A stretch of 30,736 nucleotides of DNA from Oscillospiraceae bacterium (GTDB taxonomy: Bacteria > Bacillota_A > Clostridia > Oscillospirales > Oscillospiraceae): the NCBI GenBank assembly GCA_017415945.1, contig JAFQDR010000065.1:1-30736 (forward strand), in the 5' to 3' direction. The translations under genes and the position numbers were made by a program. Shown in pieces: positions 15,984 to 23,353 of this stretch; the first letter of the stretch is position 1, and every line of letters begins with the position of its first letter. The notes beneath the pieces were generated by a model. The model was not told where the DNA came from and did not search any database. It saw only the letters and a list, made by a program, of their open reading frames with translations.

Positions 15984-16174
15984 GGCGAACACAGTTCGCC
16001 ACTACAGGGTGGGGGGAAATGTATATAATCGTATGTATGGGGCGGCACCCTCGACGCCCCATATTAGCAATATAGAGGGGAGAATAGACGTACCATCCCG
16101 TAGGGGCGGCTATTAGCCGCCTGCACCTGCGCAGTGCATTTGAGGCTTGAGGCGGATGATATCCGCCCCTACGA
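15984..16174. repeat. Three family P palindromes between the ABC genes and malQ
   Basis: GGCGAAC-ACA-GTTCGCC then ACTACAGG (15984-16008); GTAGG-GGCGGCT-ATT-AGCCGCC (about 16100-16121, opposite orientation); and GGCGGAT-GAT-ATCCGCC then CCTACG (16151-16173). The gap 15977-16250 otherwise shows no gene. Confidence 0.75.
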
Positions 16175-16249
16175 GGGAGGTAATTGTAGGTTGCTGCAAA
16201 GTCGATACCGTGCGGTAACCGAAAGAGAAGCAAAACGTTTGCACGAACT

Positions 16250-16279
16250 GAAAACAGCCCCCGGTTTCCCGAGGGCTGT
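16250..16279 (-). terminator. Terminator of the sugar ABC operon
   Basis: ACAGCCC (16254-16260) pairs with GGGCTGT (16273-16279), plus three inner pairs after one mismatch and a TTTC loop. On the minus strand it is followed by TTTTCAGTTCGTGC, the same tail seen after the terminators at 73 and 1931. Confidence 0.75.
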
Positions 16280-16295
16280 ATAGCTTCGCCGAATT

Positions 16296-17153
16296 TTAGC
16301 CCTTAACAGCGCCTGCGAGAACGCCCTTAATGATGTGCTTCTGACCTGCCAGATAGATAATGACAACGGGCAGAACGGTCAGTACGATACAAGCCATCAT
16401 GGGACCCATTTCAACCACGCCGTAGCCGCCGCGGAAGTATTGGATCAGCATGGGGATGGTGCGGTACTGCTTGATGTCCAGAACCAGAGTGGGCAGCAGG
16501 TAGTCGTTCCATACCCACATGGTTTCCAGAATACCAACGGAGATCATGGTGGGACGCAGAATGGGGAACACGATCTTGAAGTAGGTCTGCAGGGGGTTGC
16601 AGCCGTCGATCATGGCAGCTTCTTCGATTTCCAGAGGAATGGACTTCATGAAGCCGGTGAACATGAATACTGCCAGACCTGCACCGAAGCCCAAGTAAAT
16701 GAAGCAGATGGTGTAGGGGGTGTTGAAGCGCAGACCGAAGATGCTCAGACGGTCAGCGGTCTGAGACAGGGTGAACATAACCATCTGGAAGGGCACGACC
16801 ATGGAGAATGCACACAGACCGTACATCATCTTGGAGACCCAGTTGTTCACGCGGGTGATGTACCATGCGCACATGGAGCAGCACAGCAGGATCAGTGCCA
16901 CGGAGCTGACGGTGATGAACAGGGAGTAGAACAAGCTCTTTGCAAAGCCCTGAGACATGACGGCGGATACATAGTGACCCAGACCGTTCCAAGTCTCTGC
17001 GGAGGGCAGCGCAAATGCGGTGCCGGTGGAAATGGCACTTTCCACCTTCAGGGAGTTGAATACCACCATAACGATGGGGTACATGTAGATGGCTGCCACC
17101 ACAGCGAAGATGACAGTCAGCAGGAAATTCACATCAAATTTCTTCTTAGCCAT
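16296..17153 (-). CDS. Sugar ABC transporter permease, MalG/UgpE-like
   Basis: Inner-membrane subunit of a carbohydrate (CUT1-type) importer. The 285 aa protein has about six transmembrane segments, beginning FLLTVIFAVVAAIYMYPIVM, and the permease EAA loop EIEEAAMIDGCNPLQTYFKI in its C-terminal half, which docks on the ATPase. It ends VLAGAVKG, typical of the MalG family. Its ATG shares one base with the stop of the upstream permease (TAATG) and has AAGGAGGT inside that gene, so the two are translationally coupled. The substrate is not determined by sequence; malQ downstream suggests malto-oligosaccharides. Confidence 0.93.
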   Translation of the reverse strand: MAKKKFDVNFLLTVIFAVVAAIYMYPIVMVVFNSLKVESAISTGTAFALPSAETWNGLGHYVSAVMSQGFAKSLFYSLFITVSSVALILLCCSMCAWYITRVNNWVSKMMYGLCAFSMVVPFQMVMFTLSQTADRLSIFGLRFNTPYTICFIYLGFGAGLAVFMFTGFMKSIPLEIEEAAMIDGCNPLQTYFKIVFPILRPTMISVGILETMWVWNDYLLPTLVLDIKQYRTIPMLIQYFRGGYGVVEMGPMMACIVLTVLPVVIIYLAGQKHIIKGVLAGAVKG

Positions 17154-18004
17154 TATGCCTGTACCTCCTTAGAGCGGGTAGCCTTCAGCTGTACCAGAGC
17201 GATGACAACGACCACAACAGCAAAGATCACTGCCTTGGCCTGACCGATGCCCTTCCACTGAGGACCGGAGCGGGTATAGAAGGTGTTGTAAATGTTCAGA
17301 GCCAGAAGTTCGGTCATGTGGTTGGGTTCGCCGCCGGTCAGTGCCAGGTTCTGGTCAAACAGCTTGAATGCGTTGGTCAGAGTCAGGAACAGGCAGATGG
17401 TGATGGAGGACATGACCATGGGGATCTTGATCTTGATGAGCTGCTGGATGGGGGTTGCACCGTCGATGGATGCTGCCTCCAGCAGATCGGGGGGAACATT
17501 CTGCAGGCCTGCGATGTAAATGATCATCATATAGCCGATCTGCTGCCAGCACAGCAGGATGATGATGCCCCAGAAGCCTGCGTCGGTATTCAGCTGCAGC
17601 AGAGGCTGTGCCAGCTTGCTGAGAACGCCGTTGATGAGGATGTTCCAAATATAACCCAGAACGATACCGCCGATCAGGTTGGGCATGAAGAACACGGTAC
17701 GGAATACGTTGGTGCCCTTGATCTCTCTGGTGAGAGCCAGTGCCAGCAGGAAGGCGATGACGTTGATGAGGATGGTTGCCACGATAACGAATTTTGCGGA
17801 GTAGCCGAAGGAATACAGGAAGGATTCATCGGCAAGGGCCTTGGCATAGTTGCTGATGCCGACCCACTTTGCGTTGTCTACAGTGATAAAGCTGCAGAAA
17901 GAAAGATAGAGAGCCTGAATAAAAGGCCAGATGAAGCCCACGATAAACGCCGCCAGAGTGGGCAGAACGAATACCGGGAACCACTTTTTAATAGCATTTT
18001 CCAT
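17153..18004 (-). CDS. Sugar ABC transporter permease, MalF/UgpA-like
   Basis: First membrane subunit of the same importer. The 283 aa protein has about six transmembrane segments and an EAA loop (LLEAASIDGATPIQQLIKIK) that contacts the nucleotide-binding subunit. At this size it lacks the large periplasmic P2 loop of E. coli MalF and so belongs to the compact UgpA/LacF/MsmF type. The start has an AGAGGT site and lies 122 bp after the binding-protein gene, beyond a terminator-like hairpin that should lower its expression relative to the binding protein. No ATPase gene is present nearby; such importers often use a shared MsmX/MsiK-type ATPase encoded elsewhere. Confidence 0.93.
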   Translation of the reverse strand: MENAIKKWFPVFVLPTLAAFIVGFIWPFIQALYLSFCSFITVDNAKWVGISNYAKALADESFLYSFGYSAKFVIVATILINVIAFLLALALTREIKGTNVFRTVFFMPNLIGGIVLGYIWNILINGVLSKLAQPLLQLNTDAGFWGIIILLCWQQIGYMMIIYIAGLQNVPPDLLEAASIDGATPIQQLIKIKIPMVMSSITICLFLTLTNAFKLFDQNLALTGGEPNHMTELLALNIYNTFYTRSGPQWKGIGQAKAVIFAVVVVVIALVQLKATRSKEVQA

Positions 18005-18059
18005 GAACTCGACCTCTTTTTTCCCAATGTGGTAAGTTTAATGTTTAACGATGGATAAT

Positions 18060-18089
18060 TTCAAAAATGGGGGAGCTTGCGCTCCCCCA
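18060..18089 (-). terminator. Internal (attenuating) terminator between binding-protein and permease genes
   Basis: TGGGGGAGC (18068-18076), loop TTGC, GCTCCCCCA (18081-18089): a perfect 9 bp stem. On the minus strand it is followed by TTTTTGAAATT. Its position after the solute-binding gene would give excess binding protein over permeases. Confidence 0.85.
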
Positions 18090-18126
18090 CATTTTCAGTA
18101 AGGTTATGTCGATTTCAGGGGATGAA

Positions 18127-19407
18127 TTAGCCCTTCAGAGCGTATTCAGCAGCCCAGCCATCAACGAATGCGGTAACAACTGCATCCCAGTTTGCGTCGG
18201 TCTGGTCAGCAGCGTATGCGGACAGAGCGGAGCCAACACCGTTCTTCCATTCTTCGGAAGGCATGGTGGGGAAGTTCCAGGAAACAGCGGTCTTGCCCTC
18301 AGCAGTGTAAGCAACGTCCTGCTTTACAAACAGGTTGGGGGATTCCAGAGCTGCCTTGAAGGGGATAACGAAGCCCATTTCGTTTGCCATAGCAGCGGTG
18401 CCTTCTTCGGAGGTTACACACCATGCCATGAAGTCCAGAGTAGCCTGGATGTCAGCTTCGGAAGCGGTGCCGTTTACACACCAGTAGTTTTCGGTACCGG
18501 TGCACAGACCCTGGTTAGCTTCGTCGCCAACGCCGATGTAGATGGGGATCATAGCCAGTTCGTCGTCAGCATAGGTGCCGGAAACGTTGCCGTATTCCCA
18601 AGAACCGTTCTGGTAGAAGACTGCAGCGCCGGTCAGGAAGTCGTTGAGAGTGTCGTTACCGGTCTTAGCGGTCAGTTCCTTGGGATCGCAAGTGGTGTTG
18701 TTGATGTACAGATCCCAAATTGCGCGGTAGTTGTCCAGGTAGGTGCCCTTGATAGCGTCGGTGGTGCCGATGCCGTCAGCCTGGTATTCGAAGTAGATGG
18801 GCAGGTTTGCCAGGTGGGTCTTGAATCTCCAGTCGGAGGAGCCGTCCATACCGGGGCAGGTGAATGCTGCGAAGCCCAGTTCGTCGGAGCGAGCGGTGAT
18901 GTCTTCAGCAACAGCCTTCAGAGTTTCGAAAGAGTTGATGTCTTCAACGGTGTAGCCTGCTTCAGCCAGCAGGGTCTTGTTGACGATGATGCCGTAGGAT
19001 TCGACAACGTATGCGATACCTGCAACCTTATCGCCGTCCTTCAGTGCAAAACCGTCGGAGGTCAGTTCGCCGTAAACAGCGGAACCGGACAGGTCATAGC
19101 AGTAATCCTTCCAGTTTTCCAGACCAACGGGGCCGTTTACCTGGAACAGGGTGGGGGGATCGGACTTTGCGATTTCAGCGGTCAGGGTGGTTTCGTATTC
19201 ACCGGAAGCTGCGGTAACGACGGTAACTTCAACACCGGTCTGTTCGGTGTAGGAAGCTGCCAGAGCCTGCCACTGGGCGTCCTGTTCGGGCTTGAAGTTC
19301 AGGTAGTAAACGGAACCGGTTTCTTCAGCAGCATCATTGCCGCCGCCGCATGCTACGAGACCAAAGCACAGAACCAGTGCGAGAACAAGAGCGAGAATCT
19401 TTTTCAT
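18127..19407 (-). CDS. Extracellular sugar-binding lipoprotein of ABC importer
   Basis: The substrate-capturing subunit, anchored outside the membrane. The 426 aa protein has a lipoprotein signal peptide with lipobox LVAC (Cys20) followed by GGGNDA, a normal soluble linker. The body fits family 1 extracellular solute-binding proteins: YYLNFKPEQDAQWQALAASY near the start, a PPTLFQVNGP segment, FLTGAAVFYQNGSWEYGN in the middle and a C-terminal helical region. It is the first gene of the operon, driven by a strong sigma-A promoter with an AAGGAGAT ribosome binding site. The sugar specificity cannot be read with confidence; malto-oligosaccharides are suggested only by malQ. Confidence 0.93.
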   Translation of the reverse strand: MKKILALVLALVLCFGLVACGGGNDAAEETGSVYYLNFKPEQDAQWQALAASYTEQTGVEVTVVTAASGEYETTLTAEIAKSDPPTLFQVNGPVGLENWKDYCYDLSGSAVYGELTSDGFALKDGDKVAGIAYVVESYGIIVNKTLLAEAGYTVEDINSFETLKAVAEDITARSDELGFAAFTCPGMDGSSDWRFKTHLANLPIYFEYQADGIGTTDAIKGTYLDNYRAIWDLYINNTTCDPKELTAKTGNDTLNDFLTGAAVFYQNGSWEYGNVSGTYADDELAMIPIYIGVGDEANQGLCTGTENYWCVNGTASEADIQATLDFMAWCVTSEEGTAAMANEMGFVIPFKAALESPNLFVKQDVAYTAEGKTAVSWNFPTMPSEEWKNGVGSALSAYAADQTDANWDAVVTAFVDGWAAEYALKG

Positions 19408-19487
19408 TTTAGCATCTCCTTATGAAAATATTTTTTGTAGCCGCAATTTTTGTGATAAACATGAAAATAGACGACTTACGTTTATAT

Positions 19488-19516
19488 AATATAGACATAT
19501 TTTACAGAATTGTCAA
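19488..19516 (-). promoter_or_regulatory. Promoter of the sugar ABC operon
   Basis: On the minus strand, TTGACA (19511-19516), a 17 bp spacer and TATATT (19488-19493): consensus -35 and near-consensus -10. No clear catabolite or LacI-type operator was found next to it. Between this and the divergent promoter (19517-19677) I see only a short TTAACG direct repeat near 19595-19612. Confidence 0.9.
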
Positions 19517-19677
19517 CCCAGAAAATGACATATCGGCAAAATGCTAAAAGTTTCACAATAACCGATGTATAACTTGACGATAACCAAAACAGAGGGTTAA
19601 CGGGTGCTTAACGACTGTTTGTTTTCTGTGGACAGGGCGGAAATTTTGGCGGACAGTGTGTGAAAAGATAAACCTTG

Positions 19678-19706
19678 TTGCCTGCGGAGAAAAGTCGTGG
19701 TAAGAT
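19678..19706 (+). promoter_or_regulatory. Candidate promoter of the chromate-transporter pair
   Basis: TTGCCT (19678-19683), a 17 bp spacer and TAAGAT (19701-19706) with TGG before the -10. A perfect TATAAT at 19717-19722 is an alternative -10 but has no good -35 and would leave almost no leader. Confidence 0.5.
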
Positions 19707-19746
19707 AGATTGCTTATATAATTTAAATGTAAAGAGAGGCGTTTGT

Positions 19747-20301
19747 ATGCTCAAGGAGCTTTTCAAGTTTTATATGATCTTCTTCCGCATGAGCGCAGTG
19801 ACCTTCGGCGGCGGCTATGCCATGCTGCCCATTCTGCGCCGTGAGTTTGTGGACAATCTGCAGTGGATGGAGGAGGAAGAAATTCTGGACTACTATGCAC
19901 TGAGCCAGAGCCTGCCCGGCCTTATTGCGGTGAATGTGTCCGTATTCATCGGCTATCGCTACAAGGGTGTGCTGGGTGCGGTGGTTGCGGCTCTGGGGAT
20001 GGTGTCCCCCTGCATTGTCATCATTACCACCATTGCCCTGTGTCTGGCGGGCTTCCGTGACAATGCGTATGTGCAGCACGCACTGAGCGGGGTCAGCGTA
20101 TGCGTGGTAGCGCTGATTTTGCAGACGGTGCTGGGACTGTGGAAAAAGGGCGTGAAGGACAAGCTGGGCATTGCCATTTTTGCCGTGATCTTCCTGCTGA
20201 GCCTGTTTACAGAGCTCTCCCCCGTGCTGCTGGTGGTATGCTGCGGTCTGATCGGCGTTGTGGCAGGTGCACTGAGAAAGGATAAGGGTGAGGCAAAATG
20301 A
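19747..20301 (+). CDS. Chromate transporter family protein, first half (ChrA-like)
   Basis: The CHR family exports chromate or related oxyanions; many anaerobes carry it as two short proteins that together equal one ChrA. This 184 aa protein has about five to six hydrophobic segments and the family motif FGGGYAMLPILRREFVD (about 20-36), then YALSQSLPGLIAVNVSVFIGYRYKG in parts. The ATG at 19747, with GAGAGG upstream, fits better than a 24-residue longer frame. The stop overlaps the next start by 4 bp (ATGA), indicating coupled translation and a probable heterodimer. The transported ion is unproven. Confidence 0.9.
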   Translation: MLKELFKFYMIFFRMSAVTFGGGYAMLPILRREFVDNLQWMEEEEILDYYALSQSLPGLIAVNVSVFIGYRYKGVLGAVVAALGMVSPCIVIITTIALCLAGFRDNAYVQHALSGVSVCVVALILQTVLGLWKKGVKDKLGIAIFAVIFLLSLFTELSPVLLVVCCGLIGVVAGALRKDKGEAK

Positions 20302-20861
20302 TCTATCTGCAGCTGTTTTGGGAATTTGCCAAGATCGGTCTGTTCGCCGTAGGCGGCGGCATGGCAACTCTGCCCTTTTTGGAACGATTGAGCGAAAAAA
20401 CTGGCTGGTTCGATGCCTCCCTGATCACCGACATGGTTGCCATCAGTGAGTCTACTCCCGGCCCCATCGGCATCAATATGGCCACCTATGTGGGCTGTGA
20501 CGTTGCGGGTGTCTTTGGCGGCATCGTGGCAACCATGGGGCTGGTTGTGCCTGCGCTGGTGGTGGTCATTCTGGTGTCCATGTCTCTGGAAAAGTTCCGG
20601 GGCAACACCGTTGTGGACAATCTGTTTTACGGACTGCGCCCTGCGGTCACGGCTATGATCGCCGCGGCGGGCATCGGCGTGGCAGAGGTTGCCGTGTTCA
20701 GCCTCGATCTGTACGCACAGACGGGGAATCTCTTGGATCTCTGCGATATCCGCAAGCTGATCTATTTCGTGATTGCCTTCATTGCCATCCGTAAGATCGA
20801 TGTGCATCCCATTGTGTTCATCGGCGTATCCGCTGTGGTGGGTCTGCTGCTGGGCTTTTAA
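20298..20861 (+). CDS. Chromate transporter family protein, second half (ChrA-like)
   Basis: Partner of the preceding gene, 187 aa with about six hydrophobic segments. It repeats the CHR-domain signature as FAVGGGMATLPFLERLSE (about 15-33) followed by SESTPGPIGINMATYVG. In long ChrA proteins the two halves have inverted membrane topologies, so two separate genes fit a heterodimer. The ATGA overlap joins it to the first half. The pair is followed by a rho-independent terminator. Confidence 0.9.
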   Translation: MIYLQLFWEFAKIGLFAVGGGMATLPFLERLSEKTGWFDASLITDMVAISESTPGPIGINMATYVGCDVAGVFGGIVATMGLVVPALVVVILVSMSLEKFRGNTVVDNLFYGLRPAVTAMIAAAGIGVAEVAVFSLDLYAQTGNLLDLCDIRKLIYFVIAFIAIRKIDVHPIVFIGVSAVVGLLLGF

Positions 20862-20974
20862 GTAAAGAGCTTGTTAAAAAATCTCGGACAGAGAAAAATC
20901 TGTCAAGGGGAATTTGCTGAAAATTCTTTGTGCGAAAGCATAAAAAAATAGGGTATTCTTTTACCAAAACACCG

Positions 20975-21018
20975 AAAAAGGGCGTTTCGACTTGTGCGAA
21001 CGTCCTTTTTCTATTATA
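20975..21018 (+). terminator. Terminator of the chromate-transporter pair
   Basis: AAAAAGGGCGTTTCG (20975-20989) and CGAACGTCCTTTTT (20997-21010) form a long stem with one G-U pair and one bulge around ACTTGTG, followed by CTATTATATT. A smaller GACAGA...TCTGTC hairpin lies at 20887-20904. Confidence 0.85.
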
Positions 21019-21020
21019 TT

Positions 21021-21040
21021 GTATAATAACCATATTATAC
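21021..21040 (+). promoter_or_regulatory. Palindrome containing TATAAT upstream of the antiporter operon
   Basis: GTATAATA-ACCA-TATTATAC is a perfect 8-4-8 palindrome with a TATAAT on each strand (21022-21027 plus, 21034-21039 minus). The plus-strand copy lies about 80 bp before mrpE and may be its -10, but no good -35 is spaced correctly. It may also be an operator. Confidence 0.4.
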
Positions 21041-21104
21041 CACAGTGGGGGAGTATGCCCTGTTCATATACTGTGGCAAATGCAGTAAGGAAGGATGTGG
21101 TGTG

Positions 21105-21569
21105 ATGTTTTGGCTGCTGCTGGCATTTTGGCTGCTGCTCAACGGACGAATCACTGCTGAGATTTTAATATTGGGTGTGCTGATCTGCGGCGTGATCTAC
21201 GGCTGGTGCTGCAAGGTGCTGGGTTTCCGTCCCAAGCGGGAGCTGGATTTGGCACGCCGCGGTTTGGGTGCCGTGAAGTATCTGTTCATCCTTGTGGGAG
21301 AGGTCATCAAGGCTGCGCTGGATGTGATGGTGCTGACCCTGTCTCCCAAGGCCAAGGAGGTAGAGCCTCGTTTGGTGTACTTCAAGAGCCCTGTCCGCAG
21401 TGACATCGGCAAGGTCATCCTCTCCAACTCCATTACCCTGACCCCCGGCACCATTACCTGCGGTGTGGGGGATGACCTGTTCTGTGTGCACGCCCTGGAC
21501 GGGAAGTTTGCGGGGGGCATGGAGGATTCCGTGTTTGTGAACGAAATTCGAAAGCTGGAGGAACAGTGA
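21105..21569 (+). CDS. mrpE: Mrp-type cation/proton antiporter subunit E
   Basis: Small accessory subunit of the multi-subunit Mrp antiporter. The 154 aa protein starts at the ATG 21105 (MFWLLLAFWLLLNG), with AAGGAAGGA upstream; an in-frame extension to 21045 is unlikely. It has two or three N-terminal hydrophobic segments and the conserved cytoplasmic region VRSDIGKVILSNSITLTPGTI in parts, the MnhE family signature. It opens a ten-gene operon with overlapping or closely spaced genes. The order E-F-G first is that of the archaeal Mbh/Mbs antiporter modules, not the A-G order of Bacillus mrp. Confidence 0.92.
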   Translation: MFWLLLAFWLLLNGRITAEILILGVLICGVIYGWCCKVLGFRPKRELDLARRGLGAVKYLFILVGEVIKAALDVMVLTLSPKAKEVEPRLVYFKSPVRSDIGKVILSNSITLTPGTITCGVGDDLFCVHALDGKFAGGMEDSVFVNEIRKLEEQ

Positions 21570-21570
21570 T

Positions 21571-21888
21571 ATGATCGAACCGACTATGCTCCTGCGCTCC
21601 TTTTTGATATTCGCCCTGTGCCTGATGATGGTTGTGGTCTTTGTGTGCCTTATCCGTGCTATTAAGGGCCCCCGCGTCACCGACCGTGTCATTGCGCTGA
21701 ACATGATCGGCACCTTAGTGGTGATGATGATCTGCATCCTCTCCTATTTGCTGGAGGAGGCTTTCCTCATTGACGTTGCCATTTTGTATGCTCTGCTGAA
21801 TATGCTGGTGGTTGTGGTGCTGACCCGTGTGGCCACCACCCGCCACTATGAGATTCACCCCGAAGAATTGGAGGAACGCCATGATTGA
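21571..21888 (+). CDS. mrpF: Mrp-type antiporter subunit F
   Basis: A 105 aa membrane protein with three hydrophobic segments and the MnhF/MrpF signature IKGPRVTDRVIALNMIGT in its first third. The C-terminus is short and acidic (HPEELEERHD). It starts 1 bp after mrpE, with GGAGG inside the end of mrpE, and overlaps mrpG by 8 bp. In characterised Mrp systems MrpF is needed for assembly and ion exchange. Confidence 0.93.
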   Translation: MIEPTMLLRSFLIFALCLMMVVVFVCLIRAIKGPRVTDRVIALNMIGTLVVMMICILSYLLEEAFLIDVAILYALLNMLVVVVLTRVATTRHYEIHPEELEERHD

Positions 21889-22216
21889 TATGCTGCGAGT
21901 TGTATTCGCTGTGGCAATGATGGGCTTCGGCCTGTTTTCCGTGTGCGTGTCCGCTGTGGGGCTGTTCCGCTTCAAATGTGTGCTGAACCGCATCCACGCC
22001 ACCGCCATTACCGATACCCTCGGTGTGCTGTTTATTATGGGCGGCTTGGCACTGCTGTGGGGCTGGAACCTGACCACCCTGAAGCTGGGGGTTATTATTG
22101 TATTTATGTGGCTGGCAGGCCCTGTGGTGACCCATTTGATCGCCAAAATGGAGCTGCTCACCGAATATGACATGGATGCGGAAGCATCCCACGAGGAAGG
22201 AGAGGTACTGCTGTGA
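21881..22216 (+). CDS. mrpG: Mrp-type antiporter subunit G
   Basis: A 111 aa protein from the ATG at 21881 (MIDMLRVVFA), with three hydrophobic segments and the MnhG signature SAVGLFRFKCVLNRIHATAI followed by TDTLGV. The C-terminus is charged (MDAEASHEEGE). The chosen start has GGAGG about 8 bp upstream; an earlier in-frame ATG lies inside mrpF. It overlaps mrpF by 8 bp and the next gene by 4 bp. Confidence 0.92.
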   Translation: MIDMLRVVFAVAMMGFGLFSVCVSAVGLFRFKCVLNRIHATAITDTLGVLFIMGGLALLWGWNLTTLKLGVIIVFMWLAGPVVTHLIAKMELLTEYDMDAEASHEEGEVLL

Positions 22217-22470
22217 TCTATTTCGAATTTTTGGTGCTGGCCTTTCTCATCGCCTGCGCCATCGGTACGGTCTGTACCCGCAATTTGTTGTCCAGTATCA
22301 TTGTGTTCATGGCCTTCAGTGCGGTCATGAGCGTGATCTGGCTGGTGCTGGAATCTCCCGACCTTGCCATCACCGAGGCGGCAGTAGGCGCGGGGGTGGA
22401 CACCATCCTGTTTATTGTGACCCTGAAGCGCATCAACGCCATGAAAGGAACGGAACATGATGAAACATGA
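22213..22470 (+). CDS. DUF4040 / MbhD-like antiporter subunit
   Basis: An 85 aa membrane protein beginning with GTG (GTGA overlap with mrpG). It has three hydrophobic segments and the conserved ESPDLAITEAAVGAGVDTILF stretch (in two parts) that marks MbhD and the equivalent central part of Bacillus MrpA. Here that piece is a free-standing protein, as in archaeal membrane-bound hydrogenase and Mbs complexes. It overlaps the following gene by 14 bp. Confidence 0.9.
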   Translation: MIYFEFLVLAFLIACAIGTVCTRNLLSSIIVFMAFSAVMSVIWLVLESPDLAITEAAVGAGVDTILFIVTLKRINAMKGTEHDET

Positions 22471-23350
22471 CTCCCTTTGGAAGCGGCTCAATGACTGGGT
22501 CAACGGGGATCTGCCCGATACCCCCGGCCGCATCCGCTCCATCGGCGACCTGCCCGATGTGCAGCCCAAGGCACCCAAGCCCGAAAAGGACCCTCTGCGC
22601 AATCTGACCTATCAGCGCAGACTGTACCAAGTGGCGGCGGTGCTGGTGTGCTTATCCTTGATGCTGGCTCTGACCTATACGGTTTTGCTGCTGCCTACCT
22701 ATAATGACCCTTCCGCCCCCACCAACAATGAGGTTTCTCAGCGGTATGTGGAAAAGGGCACGGAGGAAACAGGTGCGGTGAATACCGTGGCGGGTATGAT
22801 CTTGGACTACCGTGCCTTCGATACCTTCGGGGAATCTACGGTGCTGTTTGCGGCTACCGCAGCGGTGCTGTTTATCACCCTCAGCAAGCATACCAAGGAA
22901 TGGACGGATAAGGGGCCCTTTGCCGACCCCAGCACCGACCTGATTTTCCAGCACATCGGCAAGCTGCTGCTGCCCATGATTTTTGTATACGGTATTTATG
23001 TGGTGCTCAATGGGCACCTTTCCCCCGGCGGGGGCTTCTCCGGCGGTGCGGTACTGGGGGGCGGTCTGATTCTGGCCTCCTCCATGTTTGGTCAGAAGCG
23101 GCTGACCAAGGTGCTGACTCCCAATGTGACCATAGGCATGAGTGTTGGCTGCCTGCTGTGCTATGCGGGCATGAAGAGCTACTCCTTCTTTACAGGTGCC
23201 AACCACATCGGCTGGGAGATCCCCAAGGGCACCCCCGGTGACATTCTCAGCGCGGGCTTTATCCTGCCTCTGAATATCTGCGTGGGCATCATCGTTGCCT
23301 GCACCATGTTCAGCTTTTATTCCCTGTTTTCTCAGGTAGAGGAGGAATGA
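22457..23350 (+). CDS. mrpB: MbhE-MrpB fusion-type antiporter subunit
   Basis: This 297 aa protein combines two modules. After a charged N-terminus of about 58 residues and one transmembrane segment, residues about 100-150 carry MILDYRAFDTFGESTV, the MbhE-like element found at the C-terminus of Bacillus MrpA. Residues about 160-297 are an MnhB/MrpB domain (LLLPMIFVYGIYVVLNGHLS, then PGGGFSGGAVLGG). The start ATGATG has AAAGGAAC upstream. The unusual soluble N-terminus is Pro/Lys/Asp-rich and of unknown role. It ends 3 bp before mrpC. Confidence 0.88.
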   Translation: MMKHDSLWKRLNDWVNGDLPDTPGRIRSIGDLPDVQPKAPKPEKDPLRNLTYQRRLYQVAAVLVCLSLMLALTYTVLLLPTYNDPSAPTNNEVSQRYVEKGTEETGAVNTVAGMILDYRAFDTFGESTVLFAATAAVLFITLSKHTKEWTDKGPFADPSTDLIFQHIGKLLLPMIFVYGIYVVLNGHLSPGGGFSGGAVLGGGLILASSMFGQKRLTKVLTPNVTIGMSVGCLLCYAGMKSYSFFTGANHIGWEIPKGTPGDILSAGFILPLNICVGIIVACTMFSFYSLFSQVEEE

Positions 23351-23353
23351 CGG

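Noticed and set aside
15914..16048. Longer malQ reading frame starting at 16048
   Set aside because: The extra 45 residues are Pro/Cys-rich, cross the malQ promoter and a palindromic repeat, and are not part of the family; the ATG at 15913 has a good ribosome binding site.
16230..16242. GCAAAACGTTTGC, similar to LacI/CcpA-type operators
   Set aside because: It lies just past the ABC operon terminator, about 250 bp from the malQ promoter, and is not a perfect palindrome; probably chance.
21045..21104. Extended mrpE start at 21045
   Set aside because: The added residues (GEYALFIYCGKCSKEGCGV) are not typical of MnhE, and the ribosome binding site precedes 21105.
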